64,000 nucleotides of DNA, taken from assembly GCA_945875585.1 (NCBI GenBank), contig CAMCLK010000017.1, positions 23,296 through 87,295 on the forward strand, in the 5' to 3' direction. A model generated the notes under the pieces. It worked only from the letters and a program-made list of their open reading frames with translations, searched no databases and was not told the DNA's origin. Origin of the DNA: Candidatus Kuenenia stuttgartensis (GTDB taxonomy: Bacteria > Planctomycetota > Planctomycetia > Gemmatales > Gemmataceae). Each line of letters opens with the position of its first letter. Position 1 is the first letter of the stretch. The translations under genes were made by a program, and so were the position numbers. Shown in pieces: positions 9,372-18,712 of the stretch.

Positions 9372-10259
9372 TCAGTTTAGAGTAAACGGAACATTGTTGT
9401 TGAATCGAAGCGCATAACTGAAAGCGTTGCTACCCGATGCCGAATAATTGATAAACCGTACGCTGCCATCGCAGAACACAAACGGTGCACCAGATGAGTA
9501 CGGTGAGCCCCAACGGTCTCCCTGACCTACAGCAATGTCATCCTTGCGTAATTCGGTCGAGCCACGGCCGGTACCGCCATAGCCACCAGAGTAGATCACT
9601 TCTTCCCAGTTGCTGCCGTGGTTGCGGCGGTATTCGTTGGGGTTCACATAACCTTCGCCAACATAAATGGTGTTGGTAGTTCCGTTTTGTGTGGTAACCG
9701 CCGAAACGCTCAATCGGCCCTGATCAAGATTCGAGCGGTTGTCGAAACTAACCCAGTTGATTTTATAATCCGAGAACGGGCCATTTAAGCCAGGGGCATT
9801 ACCAATGTTATTGGCTCCGGCAGTAGAAAACGATTGGCGACCTCGGCCCGGATCCATGTAAGTTTTGATTCCAGATGCTGGCGCCGTAATGCTGCTAGCA
9901 AGAAGGGCGCCTGCAATCGTTGGGTGTGTGGTTCCGGTTGTTAATTGCTTGTAAACGGCGTCGGATTCAACATAAGGAAGAATCTGGAACGCCCAGCACC
10001 AGTCGCCGGGCCGGTAAGCATCCGCAGCGACCGTGATATTACCACCATTATGCGGCAACTTGCCGATGGAGTCGTTGTAGCTTTGGGCTGCAATGCCAAT
10101 CTGCTTCAGATTGTTGGTTGAGCTCATTCTATTGGCTGCTTCGCGAACCTTTTGGACCGCGGGAACGAGAAGGCCGATAAGGACGGCAATGATGGCAATG
10201 ACAACAAGTAACTCAATCAGCGTGAAGCCACGCTTGATGCGGGAGAGCATAATGCGCAT
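9372..10259 (-). CDS. DUF1559 protein with prepilin-type N-terminal methylation site
   Basis: About 295 residues. The N-terminus reads [20 protein letters not shown], a class III/type IV prepilin signal cleaved after Gly with the conserved Glu at +5, and continues [16 protein letters not shown], the hallmark of planctomycete DUF1559 proteins. Later parts carry [18 protein letters not shown] and a C-terminal [14 protein letters not shown], corresponding to the usual 'H-x9-DG' C-terminal motif. ATG 10259 is chosen because GAGGTG is eight bases upstream; a GTG at 10268 is less likely. The family is expanded to dozens of copies per genome and is thought to be secreted through a pseudopilin-type route; no function is established. 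Confidence 0.92.
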   Translation of the reverse strand: MRIMLSRIKRGFTLIELLVVIAIIAVLIGLLVPAVQKVREAANRMSSTNNLKQIGIAAQSYNDSIGKLPHNGGNITVAADAYRPGDWCWAFQILPYVESDAVYKQLTTGTTHPTIAGALLASSITAPASGIKTYMDPGRGRQSFSTAGANNIGNAPGLNGPFSDYKINWVSFDNRSNLDQGRLSVSAVTTQNGTTNTIYVGEGYVNPNEYRRNHGSNWEEVIYSGGYGGTGRGSTELRKDDIAVGQGDRWGSPYSSGAPFVFCDGSVRFINYSASGSNAFSYALRFNNNVPFTLN

Positions 10260-10525
10260 GGAAAACACCTCGAAAGTTCAAGAGAATGAAGAATGAAACA
10301 AACTGGCCAGTCCCTGAAAGATCAGAGCCTAACCAATCCTTAACATTTGCTTTATTTGGAGGCAAGTCAACTGTTTTTTTAAGTTGGCATGAAGATTTAC
10401 ATCGTTGGAACGTGCGTGCCAAGGAATTACCATACCATTGGCAACTTCAGTCAGTTGCAGTCATAATGACCTAACCTCGCCTGAATCGAAGAGCCAACCA
10501 CGCCCTGCTTCAAGGGGATTTCGCT

Positions 10526-13500
10526 GTGGCCAACCGCATGATTGTTGCAGTTATCCTTTTTGCCTTTGGGATTTCCAATGCTCGCGCCGAATTGGATCCG
10601 CTGTTATTTGAGCGCGAAATCCGCCCTTTATTCGTAAGCTCATGCAACAAGTGCCATGGAGCCAAAAAACAAGAGGGCGACCTCCGCCTCGACACCCGCG
10701 GCGGGTTTCTCAAAGGTGGTGCCTCAGGCCCGCTTCTGGCCGCCGGAAACCCTCTGCAGGGAACATTGTGGTCGCTTCTAAGCCATTCCGGCGAAGTAAA
10801 GATGCCGCCTTCGGGCAAGCTGCCAGCCAAACAGCTTGAATCGATCAAACAGTGGCTGCTTGCCGGGGCACCATGGCCGGAGGAATCGAGTGCCGGTGCC
10901 CAATCGCGTACCTCAGCTATTATGCCTGGCGATAAGGATCATTGGTCCTTCCGACCGCTAAGCCGGCCCGCCGTTCCCAAAACACGCAATAGTTCATGGT
11001 CGCGTGCAGGTATCGACCACTTCTTGTTGTCACGCATGGAAACCGCCGGGATTACCCCCGCGCCCATCGCCGACAAGCGAACACTGATCAGGCGCGCCTC
11101 GTACGACCTCACTGGGTTGCCACCGACACCTGAAGAAATCGAAGCATTTGTCGCGGATCAATCGCCCGCTGCTTTCGACCAGTTGGTGAATCGCTTGCTT
11201 GCCTCGCCCCGGTATGGCGAACGTTGGGGCAGGCATTGGCTCGATGTTGCCCGCTATGCCGATACGGCCGGAGATGGAGCGGATTACCCTGCTCCAGAGG
11301 CGTGGCGTTACAGGAACTGGGTGGTGCGCGCATTCAATGCCGACATGCCATTTGATCGGTTCGTGCGTGAGCAGATTGCCGGGGACATTCTCGCCGCTCA
11401 GGGACAAGCGAAAGACTACGCCGATTGTGTTACAGCCACGGGTTATCTGGCGGTGGGCAAGCGTTATGGCTATAGCCCCGGTCCGGATTATCAGCATTTG
11501 GATTTCGCGGATGTCATCGAATCGGTCGGTCGGGGATTGATGGGGCTGTCACTTGGTTGCGCGAGGTGCCACGACCACAAATATGAACCCGTCAGTACAG
11601 CGGATTACTACAGCCTTTACGGCATTGTTCAAGGGACCTCTTGGGCTTTTCCCGGGGGGGAGGAATATAAGAAACCAGCCAACATGGTTCCGCTGGTTCC
11701 ACCCGCCGAGGCTACTCGGCTTCGGCAGGAACTGGAACTCCGTTCCCATGGAGATGTAGCCCGGTTGCGCGACCTGGCAGTGCGCCGTGCCGCTGTTTCG
11801 GGCAAGGTCTGGCTGGGCGGGATGGATCTTGATTGGGAAGGGCAATCACTCAGTAAGGCGCCTGCTGCGCCATGGCTTTCAATGGGGCCCAATTCCATTA
11901 TTGCTGAAGCCCAGAGTCCATTTGTGCATGCCTATCCGGCGGGATCGCGCGGCGTTCGCATGGGAGCCGGGAAATCGAATGACGGAATCCGATTTGTCAT
12001 GCCTGAGCCGTTGAAAACGGTTGCTGGCCGGCATGTTGATTTTACATTTGACAGCCGAATCGTTGCTTCGGCAACAGGGTCTTACCGCCTTTACCTTGGA
12101 CGGGGCGTGATTGCCTCCACTGCCACCGATGTGAGTGTGTCCGCTTCCGAGATTGCTGTGCGCGATGGCATGGGCTGGCGCGTGGTCTGCAAGACTCCGC
12201 CCACTGGTACATGGTTCACTGTTCGCCTCACATTAGATACCGACAAGCGAGTTTGCGCGGGGATTGTGGCAACGCAGCAGAGCGTGACGGAATTTGCGGG
12301 TCTCAAGCTGCATCCAGCATGGGATGGTGTGCTCGACACCATTATTTGCGATGGGTTGGGACATGTTGCTGGTGCTTGTCCCGTTCACGATCTGGATAAT
12401 TTTGGAGTTGCGGAGGCGCGTCTGCCCAGACCGGGGCAGATAGTTGTTGCGGCACCTGTTCCTCATCCAGATCAAACCAAAGCATTGGCCGCAGTTGATG
12501 CCGAAATCAAAATCGTGCGAGACCGAATGGCCAAGTCCATGGCGTCTGTGCCCTATCCGGTGGCCTACGCGGTCAGTGAAGGCAAGGCCACGAATGCCCG
12601 GATTCAGAAACGTGGTGAACCCGATAAACTGGGGCCAGAGGTTCCTCGCCAGTTTCTCGCAATTTTGGGAGGAGATTCCTTGCCAGCGGGGCATTCCGGC
12701 AGTGGCAGACTGGAATTGGCCCAGTGGATTGCGCGCCGGGAGAATCCACTCACCGCGCGTGTTTTTGTCAACCGCGTTTGGCAGTGGCACTTTGGCAAAG
12801 GTCTTGTGCCTACTCCCGACGATTTTGGCCTGCGTGGTGAACGGCCCACTCACCCCGAACTGCTGGATTGGCTTACAGCCTCTTTTGTGGAGTCGGGATG
12901 GTCGGTTAAAACGTTGCACAGGCTCATTATGAATTCGGCGGCTTATCATGTTGCTGCTGTCGATTCACCAGACGGGGTAAGGCTTGATCCGGAAAACAAA
13001 CTGTACTGGCGGCACGATCGGCGGGTTCTTGATGCCGAATCGCTGCGCGACGGGATGATGTTAGCCAGTGGCCTTCTCGATTTAAAGGTGCCGGAAGGGC
13101 ATCCGTTTCCGCCGATGGAAACGTGGGGATTTACCATTCATAATCCGTTTCATGCCGTTTATGAATCGAACCATCGGTCGCTTTACCTGATGAGCCAACG
13201 CAACCGCCGCAATCCTTATTTGTCTCTGTTTGATGCCGCCGATCCCAACCTGACTACGGGTTCGCGCATGCCGACCATCACTCCAAGTCAGGCATTGTTT
13301 TTGATGAACAGCGGATTTGTTCACGAACAGGCGCGGTGTTTGGCTGAAAGAATCCAAAAAATATCCGGTGATGATCGAGCCCGGATCCGCTACGCCTTTG
13401 CCCTCACACAGGGCCGTGAGGTTACGGCCCGTGAGATCGATGCATCTCTTGAATTCATGACGCGGTATCAAAAAGCAGCATCCGGGACCGAGCCGGCATG

Positions 13501-13555
13501 GCAGGCCTTATCGCGCACGTTGCTGGTATCGAATGCCGCCCTGCATGTGGACTGA
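10526..13555 (+). CDS. DUF1549/DUF1553 protein with planctomycete cytochrome c domain (PSCyt1-PSCyt2-PSD1)
   Basis: About 1009 residues. A signal peptide (MIVAVILFAFGISNARA) precedes a planctomycete cytochrome C domain with haem site CNKCH near residue 40. The DUF1549 domain follows (residues about 150-370; AGIDHFLLSRME, RWGRHWLDVARYADT). A middle stretch of about 230 residues resembles a lectin/LamG-type insert. The DUF1553 domain runs to the end (ENPLTARVFVNRVWQWHFG; PTHPELLDWL). GTG 10526 has AGGGG nine bases upstream; ATG 10538 is an alternative. The protein is probably periplasmic and is nearly always paired with DUF1501, as here. Links to polysaccharide or sulfatase loci are known from genome context, but the biochemical role is unproven. 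Confidence 0.95.
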   Translation: MANRMIVAVILFAFGISNARAELDPLLFEREIRPLFVSSCNKCHGAKKQEGDLRLDTRGGFLKGGASGPLLAAGNPLQGTLWSLLSHSGEVKMPPSGKLPAKQLESIKQWLLAGAPWPEESSAGAQSRTSAIMPGDKDHWSFRPLSRPAVPKTRNSSWSRAGIDHFLLSRMETAGITPAPIADKRTLIRRASYDLTGLPPTPEEIEAFVADQSPAAFDQLVNRLLASPRYGERWGRHWLDVARYADTAGDGADYPAPEAWRYRNWVVRAFNADMPFDRFVREQIAGDILAAQGQAKDYADCVTATGYLAVGKRYGYSPGPDYQHLDFADVIESVGRGLMGLSLGCARCHDHKYEPVSTADYYSLYGIVQGTSWAFPGGEEYKKPANMVPLVPPAEATRLRQELELRSHGDVARLRDLAVRRAAVSGKVWLGGMDLDWEGQSLSKAPAAPWLSMGPNSIIAEAQSPFVHAYPAGSRGVRMGAGKSNDGIRFVMPEPLKTVAGRHVDFTFDSRIVASATGSYRLYLGRGVIASTATDVSVSASEIAVRDGMGWRVVCKTPPTGTWFTVRLTLDTDKRVCAGIVATQQSVTEFAGLKLHPAWDGVLDTIICDGLGHVAGACPVHDLDNFGVAEARLPRPGQIVVAAPVPHPDQTKALAAVDAEIKIVRDRMAKSMASVPYPVAYAVSEGKATNARIQKRGEPDKLGPEVPRQFLAILGGDSLPAGHSGSGRLELAQWIARRENPLTARVFVNRVWQWHFGKGLVPTPDDFGLRGERPTHPELLDWLTASFVESGWSVKTLHRLIMNSAAYHVAAVDSPDGVRLDPENKLYWRHDRRVLDAESLRDGMMLASGLLDLKVPEGHPFPPMETWGFTIHNPFHAVYESNHRSLYLMSQRNRRNPYLSLFDAADPNLTTGSRMPTITPSQALFLMNSGFVHEQARCLAERIQKISGDDRARIRYAFALTQGREVTAREIDASLEFMTRYQKAASGTEPAWQALSRTLLVSNAALHVD

Positions 13556-13567
13556 GGAGTCAATGTG

Positions 13568-14944
13568 ATGGAAAACCTTGCTTCCTCCCGCCGAGAATGG
13601 CTGCAGCGCGCCTCGGGTGGTTTTGCCGCCACAGCTTTGGGTGGATTACTGGCCCGAGCCGATTCAGGGAACCGCATTATTCACCATCCGGCGCGTGCGG
13701 ATCAGGTGATCTTTATATTTTCCACAGGCGGTGTCTCGCATGTGGATACATTCGATCCCAAGGCCAAGCTTACGGCAGATCACGGTAAATCGATCACAGC
13801 CAGCCGTTGGCTGAACAAACCGGGTAATTTTCAGCGATTTTTAGTGAAATCGCGATTTGGCTTTAAAAATTACGGGCGCTCCGGTTTGCCATTCAGCGAA
13901 CTGTTCCCCCATCTTGGTTCCATGGCTGACGAATTATGTGTTCTGCGGGGGATGCATTGCGATTCGGATGGCCACGACAAGGCAACCTTGGCAGCGCACA
14001 CCGGTTCCGCGCAGTTCGCCAGACCGAGTGCAGGCGCTTGGGTCAGTTATGGCCTCGGCACCCTCAACGAGAATTTGCCGGGATTCATGGTTCTTGCCCC
14101 CGCGGCTCCATACGCCGGAGCGCAAACGTGGAGCAGCGACTTCTTGCCGGGCAGTCATCAGGGGACTCATGTGATCCCCGGTCCCAATCCGTTGCCCCAT
14201 GTGAAATCGCGCTCTCCACGTGAGGAAATGCAACGGCTGGAACTAGACTTTCTTGCAGGTATGAACCGAGGGCAACTGCGGCAAACAGGTCCCGACCGCG
14301 CGCTCGAAGCCCGGATTCGCTCATTTGAGACCGCATTTGGCATGCAGCGCGAGGCGCCTGAGGCCCTCGATATCACGCGCGAAACAGATCAGACACTGGC
14401 CATGTATGGAGTCGACCGCAAGGCAACTTCCGGGTTTGGTTGGCAGTGCTTGGCTGCCAGACGGTTGCTGGAGCGTGGGGTTCGTTTCATTGAACTCATC
14501 GATGTGGGCTCCAGCGGCAATTGGGACAGCCATGGCAACATGGCAGACCATATCAGGCTGGCCAAGGCCATTGATCAGCCTATCGCGGCCCTCATTGCCG
14601 ACCTCAGGCGCCGGGGGATGCTGGAGCGTACTCTGGTGGTCTGGACTACAGAATTTGGCCGCACATCGTTCAATGCCACGGCGGATCATCCGGGTCGCGA
14701 ACACCACAATTTGGGATTCACGTCTTGGATGGCGGGTGGTGGCGTGCGTGGCGGTATGGCTTATGGCGGAACCGACGAATATGGCATTCAGGCAGTGGAA
14801 GGTAAGGTTCATACCCACGATCTGCATGCCACAATCTTGCACTTGCTGGGTATCGATCATGAAAAACTGACATTTCGCCATGCGGGCCGGGACTACCGAT
14901 TGACGGATATCGCAGGTGAGGTGGTTCAAGGGATATTAGCGTGA
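13568..14944 (+). CDS. DUF1501 protein with Tat-type signal
   Basis: About 458 residues. The N-terminus SSRREWLQRASGGFAATALGG has a twin-arginine motif and hydrophobic region, so export is likely by the Tat pathway in a folded state. The core has the alkaline-phosphatase/sulfatase-like pattern of the DUF1501 family: SHVDTFDPKAKL near residue 60, DSDGHDKATLAAH, SSGNWDSHGNMADH and TEFGRTSFNATADHPGREHHN near residue 370. ATG 13568 has GAGGAG about ten bases upstream. It begins 12 bases after the DUF1549/1553 gene, so the two are co-transcribed; the pair is a planctomycete signature of unknown substrate. Confidence 0.95.
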   Translation: MENLASSRREWLQRASGGFAATALGGLLARADSGNRIIHHPARADQVIFIFSTGGVSHVDTFDPKAKLTADHGKSITASRWLNKPGNFQRFLVKSRFGFKNYGRSGLPFSELFPHLGSMADELCVLRGMHCDSDGHDKATLAAHTGSAQFARPSAGAWVSYGLGTLNENLPGFMVLAPAAPYAGAQTWSSDFLPGSHQGTHVIPGPNPLPHVKSRSPREEMQRLELDFLAGMNRGQLRQTGPDRALEARIRSFETAFGMQREAPEALDITRETDQTLAMYGVDRKATSGFGWQCLAARRLLERGVRFIELIDVGSSGNWDSHGNMADHIRLAKAIDQPIAALIADLRRRGMLERTLVVWTTEFGRTSFNATADHPGREHHNLGFTSWMAGGGVRGGMAYGGTDEYGIQAVEGKVHTHDLHATILHLLGIDHEKLTFRHAGRDYRLTDIAGEVVQGILA

Positions 14945-15142
14945 GCGTATTCAATGGTTGCTTTGTTCTTGCATTCAGCTGAAGGGTACGTCGTCGAGGC
15001 TAATGTGATTGAATGATGTTTGGAATTTTGTCGACTTACAGGGCTTATTGTTGCGCCGGCCTGTCCTATCGATAAGCAAATCCAGCACCCATGTTCGGGG
15101 GCTAGTCTGGCAGCAATCGTCTCGATGTGAAATCATGCGCTG

Positions 15143-16339
15143 ATGGACGCTGCCACCGCCCTTTGGTTGACCACCCCCGCAGGCCTAGATGCCTGTCGTG
15201 ATGCGGGATTGCTACTTGCAGGCGGCACCAAACCGCACAGGGCTATTGAAAAATTAAGGCGTACACTCGACCCGGTCCGCGCTGCTGCTGCTTGGGAAAA
15301 TGCGCTCTTGCGAGAGCGTGCCGTTGGCCGCTTCCCCCAGCCAGATTCCATGCTGTTTGTGCGTGAAGCCCTCGAACAGGCAACCAGTCGGCCTGTGGCC
15401 GAGTACAGGGCCCGGCGCTATTCCGGATTTGCCTCGGTTCTGGATTGGGGTGCGGGTATTGGCGGCGATAGCCTGGCCTTGGCCAAGCAAACCAAAGTGG
15501 TGGCGCTCGACCGCGACGGTGCGCGTGCCATTTTGCATAGGCACAACATGGCTGCGACAGGTGTGGCCGAAAAAGTTCTTACCATTCGTGGCGATGGCAG
15601 GTTGGTACATCCCTTGGTTGCCCCGGCGGCATTTGTGGATCCGGACCGTCGGATCATGGGCCGGCGGACTATTGAGCCCGCACTTGGTTCGCCGTCACTT
15701 GACGAAGTGTTATCACGCGCACCAGTGCATGTGGGGGTCAAACTGGCACCGGCGGCAGATGCTTCAGCGTGGGAAAAGTCTGGGCAGTCGCTGGAATGGA
15801 TTTCATGTTCGGGGGAATTGAAAGAGCAAGTGTTGTGGCGGGGCGATCTGTCGCGCTCTTTACGTCAGGCGGCGGTTCTACCCGCTGGGGCGGTACTGGC
15901 TGGCGATCCCCAAGAATTAGCCCCGGAAGGATATCCTGAGGGATATCTGCTGGACCCGGATCCGGCAGTAACATGTGCAGGCTTGGCGCCAGTTCTTGCC
16001 CAGATTACCGGGAGCGCCCTTCTCCCCGAAGGTGGAGGTTTTTTGGTCAGCCGCTCCCCCGTGTCTTCTCCATTTGCCTGTTGTCTTGAAATTATTGCTG
16101 AATTTCCATTGCGGCCCGAGAGGCTGAAGACGGAATTGAAAGCACTGAATGCTGGTCCAGTAGAGTTTCGCAAACGCCATTCGGCCATTGATGCCGAGGC
16201 TTTGCGTCTGCGTGTCAAAACCCGTGGGGACGTCCCCTTGATTGTTGCCCTTACCCGGCACGAAGGTCGCGACCATGGATTGATCTGCCGACGCATCGAG
16301 TCGATGCCAACCATGGCCGAAGCGGTGGATTTGCCGTAA
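15143..16339 (+). CDS. SAM-dependent methyltransferase with THUMP-like domain
   Basis: About 398 residues. A Rossmann-type SAM-binding motif VLDWGAGIGGDSLALA lies near residue 110, followed by VVALDRDGARA (acidic end of beta-2) and a possible catalytic region AAFVDPDRRIMGRR. The C-terminal third (GPVEFRKRHSAIDAEALR) fits the THUMP-like domain that accompanies a class of RNA-directed methyltransferases widespread in Bacteroidetes and planctomycetes. The substrate is probably an RNA but has not been assigned. It is a single gene with 198 bases without features upstream; no terminator is seen between it and the PQQ gene 45 bases downstream. Confidence 0.8.
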   Translation: MDAATALWLTTPAGLDACRDAGLLLAGGTKPHRAIEKLRRTLDPVRAAAAWENALLRERAVGRFPQPDSMLFVREALEQATSRPVAEYRARRYSGFASVLDWGAGIGGDSLALAKQTKVVALDRDGARAILHRHNMAATGVAEKVLTIRGDGRLVHPLVAPAAFVDPDRRIMGRRTIEPALGSPSLDEVLSRAPVHVGVKLAPAADASAWEKSGQSLEWISCSGELKEQVLWRGDLSRSLRQAAVLPAGAVLAGDPQELAPEGYPEGYLLDPDPAVTCAGLAPVLAQITGSALLPEGGGFLVSRSPVSSPFACCLEIIAEFPLRPERLKTELKALNAGPVEFRKRHSAIDAEALRLRVKTRGDVPLIVALTRHEGRDHGLICRRIESMPTMAEAVDLP

Positions 16340-16384
16340 AAAATCAAAGTAACGCCCGTAGCTGATTCCAACCCGAGGAAACCA

Positions 16385-17680
16385 ATGCCCAATCGCATCG
16401 TGTCACTTTCGGTAGCCATGCTGATGGCATGCAATGCCACTGCCGCCGACTGGCCGCAGTGGCGCGGCCCCACCCGCGACGACAAATCCACCGAAACTGG
16501 CCTTAACAAGGCCTTTGGTGATAAAGCACCGCCGTTGGTCTGGAAATTCGACAAGGCGGGTGTTGGTTATTCCGGCCCATCAATCGTGGGCGGCAAGGTC
16601 TACCTGACGGGTGGTACGGTCAAGGAAAAAGACAAGCACACCGACGAGGCGTTCTGCCTCGACGAGAAAACCGGTAAGCAGCTTTGGCGCGTGACCATTG
16701 GTGCCGAATACGATGACAGCGGAGCTGATAAAAGCTGGGGCGGTGGCCCCCGTGCCAATCCTACCGTTACAGCAGATGGCCATGTCTACTTGCTCGGCAT
16801 CAGGGGCGACATCTATTGCCTGAAAGCAGCCGATGGATCGGTAGTATGGACCAAAAACTATACCAAAGATTTGAGTGGTAAGCTCATGTCTGGCTGGGGA
16901 TTCAGTGAATCTCCGTTGGTGGATGGGGATCACATTGTGTGCGTGCCCGGGGGCAAGGCGGGAACATTGGCCAAATTGGATCGCAAAACGGGATCTGTTG
17001 TCTGGCGTTCAACTGATGTCACCGACGACGCCGGTTATGCCAGTATTGTTCGAGCCAACCTTGCTGGTGTTGATCAATATGTTGTGCTGACCGCTAAAAA
17101 TGTGGTTGGAGTTGCTGTGGATTCCGGAAAGCTGCTTTGGTCTTACGATTGCAGCTCCAAATATAAAGTCGCCGTCATTCCAACCCCAGTGATTGTCGGG
17201 GCTGATCTGGTGTATGCCACGTCCGGGTACGGCGCGGGTTGCGACCTGATCAAGATTTCCGGTGGTGCCTCGGGGCAGAAGGCTGAAAAGGTTTTCGCCA
17301 ACAAGGATGTCGTTAACCACCACGGCGGCGTGATCTTCAAGGATGGGTACATCTACGGTCACAGCGATACCAAAGGCTGGATCTGCCAGGACATCAAGGA
17401 CGGCAGCATCAAGTGGGAATGGAAGCGTGGCGGATTTGAAAAGGGTTCATGCACCTACGCCGATGGCGCGTTGTTTTGCTATGGCGAAGCCACCGGCGAC
17501 CTTGTAACCCTCGAGGTCACGACAGAAGGGCCCAAGCAGATTGGCAAATTCAAACTTCCAGAGCGCACCAAGCTACTGCGCCCAAGTGGCAAGGCTTGGG
17601 CCCATCCGGTGGTTTCCAACGGCAAGTTGTATTTGCGCGATCAGGATCTGCTGTACTGCTTTGATCTTCAGTCCAAGTAA
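16385..17680 (+). CDS. secreted PQQ-like beta-propeller protein
   Basis: About 431 residues, with signal peptide ending ACNATAADWPQWRGP. The motif DWPQWRGPTRDD directly after cleavage is typical of planctomycete PQQ-binding-like repeat proteins. Blades repeat the pattern LDEKTGKQLWRVTIG, LKAADGSVVWTKNY, LDRKTGSVVWRSTDV, VDSGKLLWSYD. No residues for PQQ or calcium binding typical of quinoprotein dehydrogenases can be pointed to, so enzymatic activity is doubtful; a binding or BamB-like scaffold role is equally possible. GAGG lies seven bases before ATG 16385. A strong terminator follows at 17707. Confidence 0.9.
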   Translation: MPNRIVSLSVAMLMACNATAADWPQWRGPTRDDKSTETGLNKAFGDKAPPLVWKFDKAGVGYSGPSIVGGKVYLTGGTVKEKDKHTDEAFCLDEKTGKQLWRVTIGAEYDDSGADKSWGGGPRANPTVTADGHVYLLGIRGDIYCLKAADGSVVWTKNYTKDLSGKLMSGWGFSESPLVDGDHIVCVPGGKAGTLAKLDRKTGSVVWRSTDVTDDAGYASIVRANLAGVDQYVVLTAKNVVGVAVDSGKLLWSYDCSSKYKVAVIPTPVIVGADLVYATSGYGAGCDLIKISGGASGQKAEKVFANKDVVNHHGGVIFKDGYIYGHSDTKGWICQDIKDGSIKWEWKRGGFEKGSCTYADGALFCYGEATGDLVTLEVTTEGPKQIGKFKLPERTKLLRPSGKAWAHPVVSNGKLYLRDQDLLYCFDLQSK

Positions 17681-17706
17681 GGTCATTGCATTCAACCTGT
17701 TGATAC

Positions 17707-17737
17707 GCCGGCCCAAGTTTGGGCCGGCTTTTTTATT
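17707..17737 (+). terminator. Rho-independent terminator
   Basis: Ten-base inverted repeat GCCGGCCCAA / TTGGGCCGGC followed by six T, an A and four more T. It closes the PQQ-propeller transcript 26 bases after its stop. Confidence 0.92.
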
Positions 17738-17780
17738 TTGTGTGAAATGAAACGTGCTCTGGCGGCAACTGCAGGTAACG

Positions 17781-18242
17781 ATGGACGCCGCGCACTTGGG
17801 CCGATTGGTGGATGAACTTGCGCCTGCCCTGTTGGCCATGGCACGGGGACGGGGTGTTGATGCCGAAGATGTGGTTCAACAAGCCTTTTTAGCTTTGTTG
17901 ACCACACCTGTAACTCCCGCTAATCCCAACGCTTGGTTGTTTGGAACGGTCCGCAGGATGGCGTTGATGCAAATTCGCGCCAACGGGCGCCGTGAGAAGC
18001 GGGAACAAGGCGTGGCACGTTCTGAAATGTGTCAACCCAACGATGTGGCCAACGTGCTGGATCTAGAATCGGCTTTGGCAGAACTGGATTCCGATGATCG
18101 CGATATCGTGTTGGCTCGTGTTCACGGTGGGCTTACTTGCGAAGAGATCGGCACCATGCTGGGGGTATCGGCAACAACGGCATGGCGACGGCTTGAAATA
18201 GCAATGACAAGCATCAGGACGCGGTTGGGGGACGAAGTATGA
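17781..18242 (+). CDS. ECF-type RNA polymerase sigma factor
   Basis: About 153 residues. Region 2 is recognisable (DAEDVVQQAFLALLTTP, NPNAWLFGTVRRMALMQIRA) and region 4 has a helix-turn-helix (LTCEEIGTMLGVSATTAWRRL). A short linker replaces region 3, as in ECF factors. ATG 17781 has AGGT upstream; the TTG at 17754 would add nine residues. The stop codon overlaps the next ATG (ATGA at 18239), so it is coupled to a single-TM protein that may be its regulator. It follows a strong terminator, so a promoter should lie within 17738-17780, possibly autoregulated. Confidence 0.9.
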   Translation: MDAAHLGRLVDELAPALLAMARGRGVDAEDVVQQAFLALLTTPVTPANPNAWLFGTVRRMALMQIRANGRREKREQGVARSEMCQPNDVANVLDLESALAELDSDDRDIVLARVHGGLTCEEIGTMLGVSATTAWRRLEIAMTSIRTRLGDEV

Positions 18243-18712
18243 TTCCGGAAGTGCCAGATCCGTTGGAAGGTGTCATTAAGGGCATGAAACTGCCGGGGTT
18301 GCGCGGCGCATGGCGCGACCAATTGATTTTCGCTGCCGGCCAAGCCAGTGTTCAGCGACGTTCCAAGCGATGGATTGCTCCTGGATCCCTTGTTATGGGC
18401 TTGTTAGCGGGGGTGTTCATGGGGAGTTCGATGCTGCAGCATCAGAAACGGGAAAGCGCATCCCCCATTAATGCCAATGTTGCACCCAAGCAGCATGAAG
18501 CGCCAATCTCGTTACTTTCAAAATCTGACCAGACTTACCATGCCCCAGCCGCGTTGGTTGAAGGGGTGACGGACGAGGCCAGAAGGGCATGGCACGACCG
18601 GGAATTGGTGCTTCGACTGGGAGTGGATAGTTTGCCCATTCCTTCAATATTGATTTCCACGGATGAACCCATTTCTGTTCGCGACATGTTGATTCAGGAG
18701 GCGCTGCGATGA
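18239..18712 (+). CDS. single-TM protein, possible anti-sigma factor
   Basis: About 157 residues. A cytoplasmic N-terminal segment of about 42 residues (MIPEVPDPLEGVIKG...) is followed by one transmembrane helix (GSLVMGLLAGVFMGSS) and a roughly 95-residue extracytoplasmic part. It lacks the H-x3-C-x2-C zinc anti-sigma motif. Its position between the sigma gene and secreted proteins, with four-base overlaps at both ends (18239-18242 and 18709-18712), makes an anti-sigma role plausible, but that is inference from context only. Confidence 0.7.
   Translation: MIPEVPDPLEGVIKGMKLPGLRGAWRDQLIFAAGQASVQRRSKRWIAPGSLVMGLLAGVFMGSSMLQHQKRESASPINANVAPKQHEAPISLLSKSDQTYHAPAALVEGVTDEARRAWHDRELVLRLGVDSLPIPSILISTDEPISVRDMLIQEALR

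Noticed and set aside
15865..16554. A 229-codon minus-strand frame over the methyltransferase and PQQ genes
   Set aside because: It spans two real genes on the other strand and shows no protein family features.
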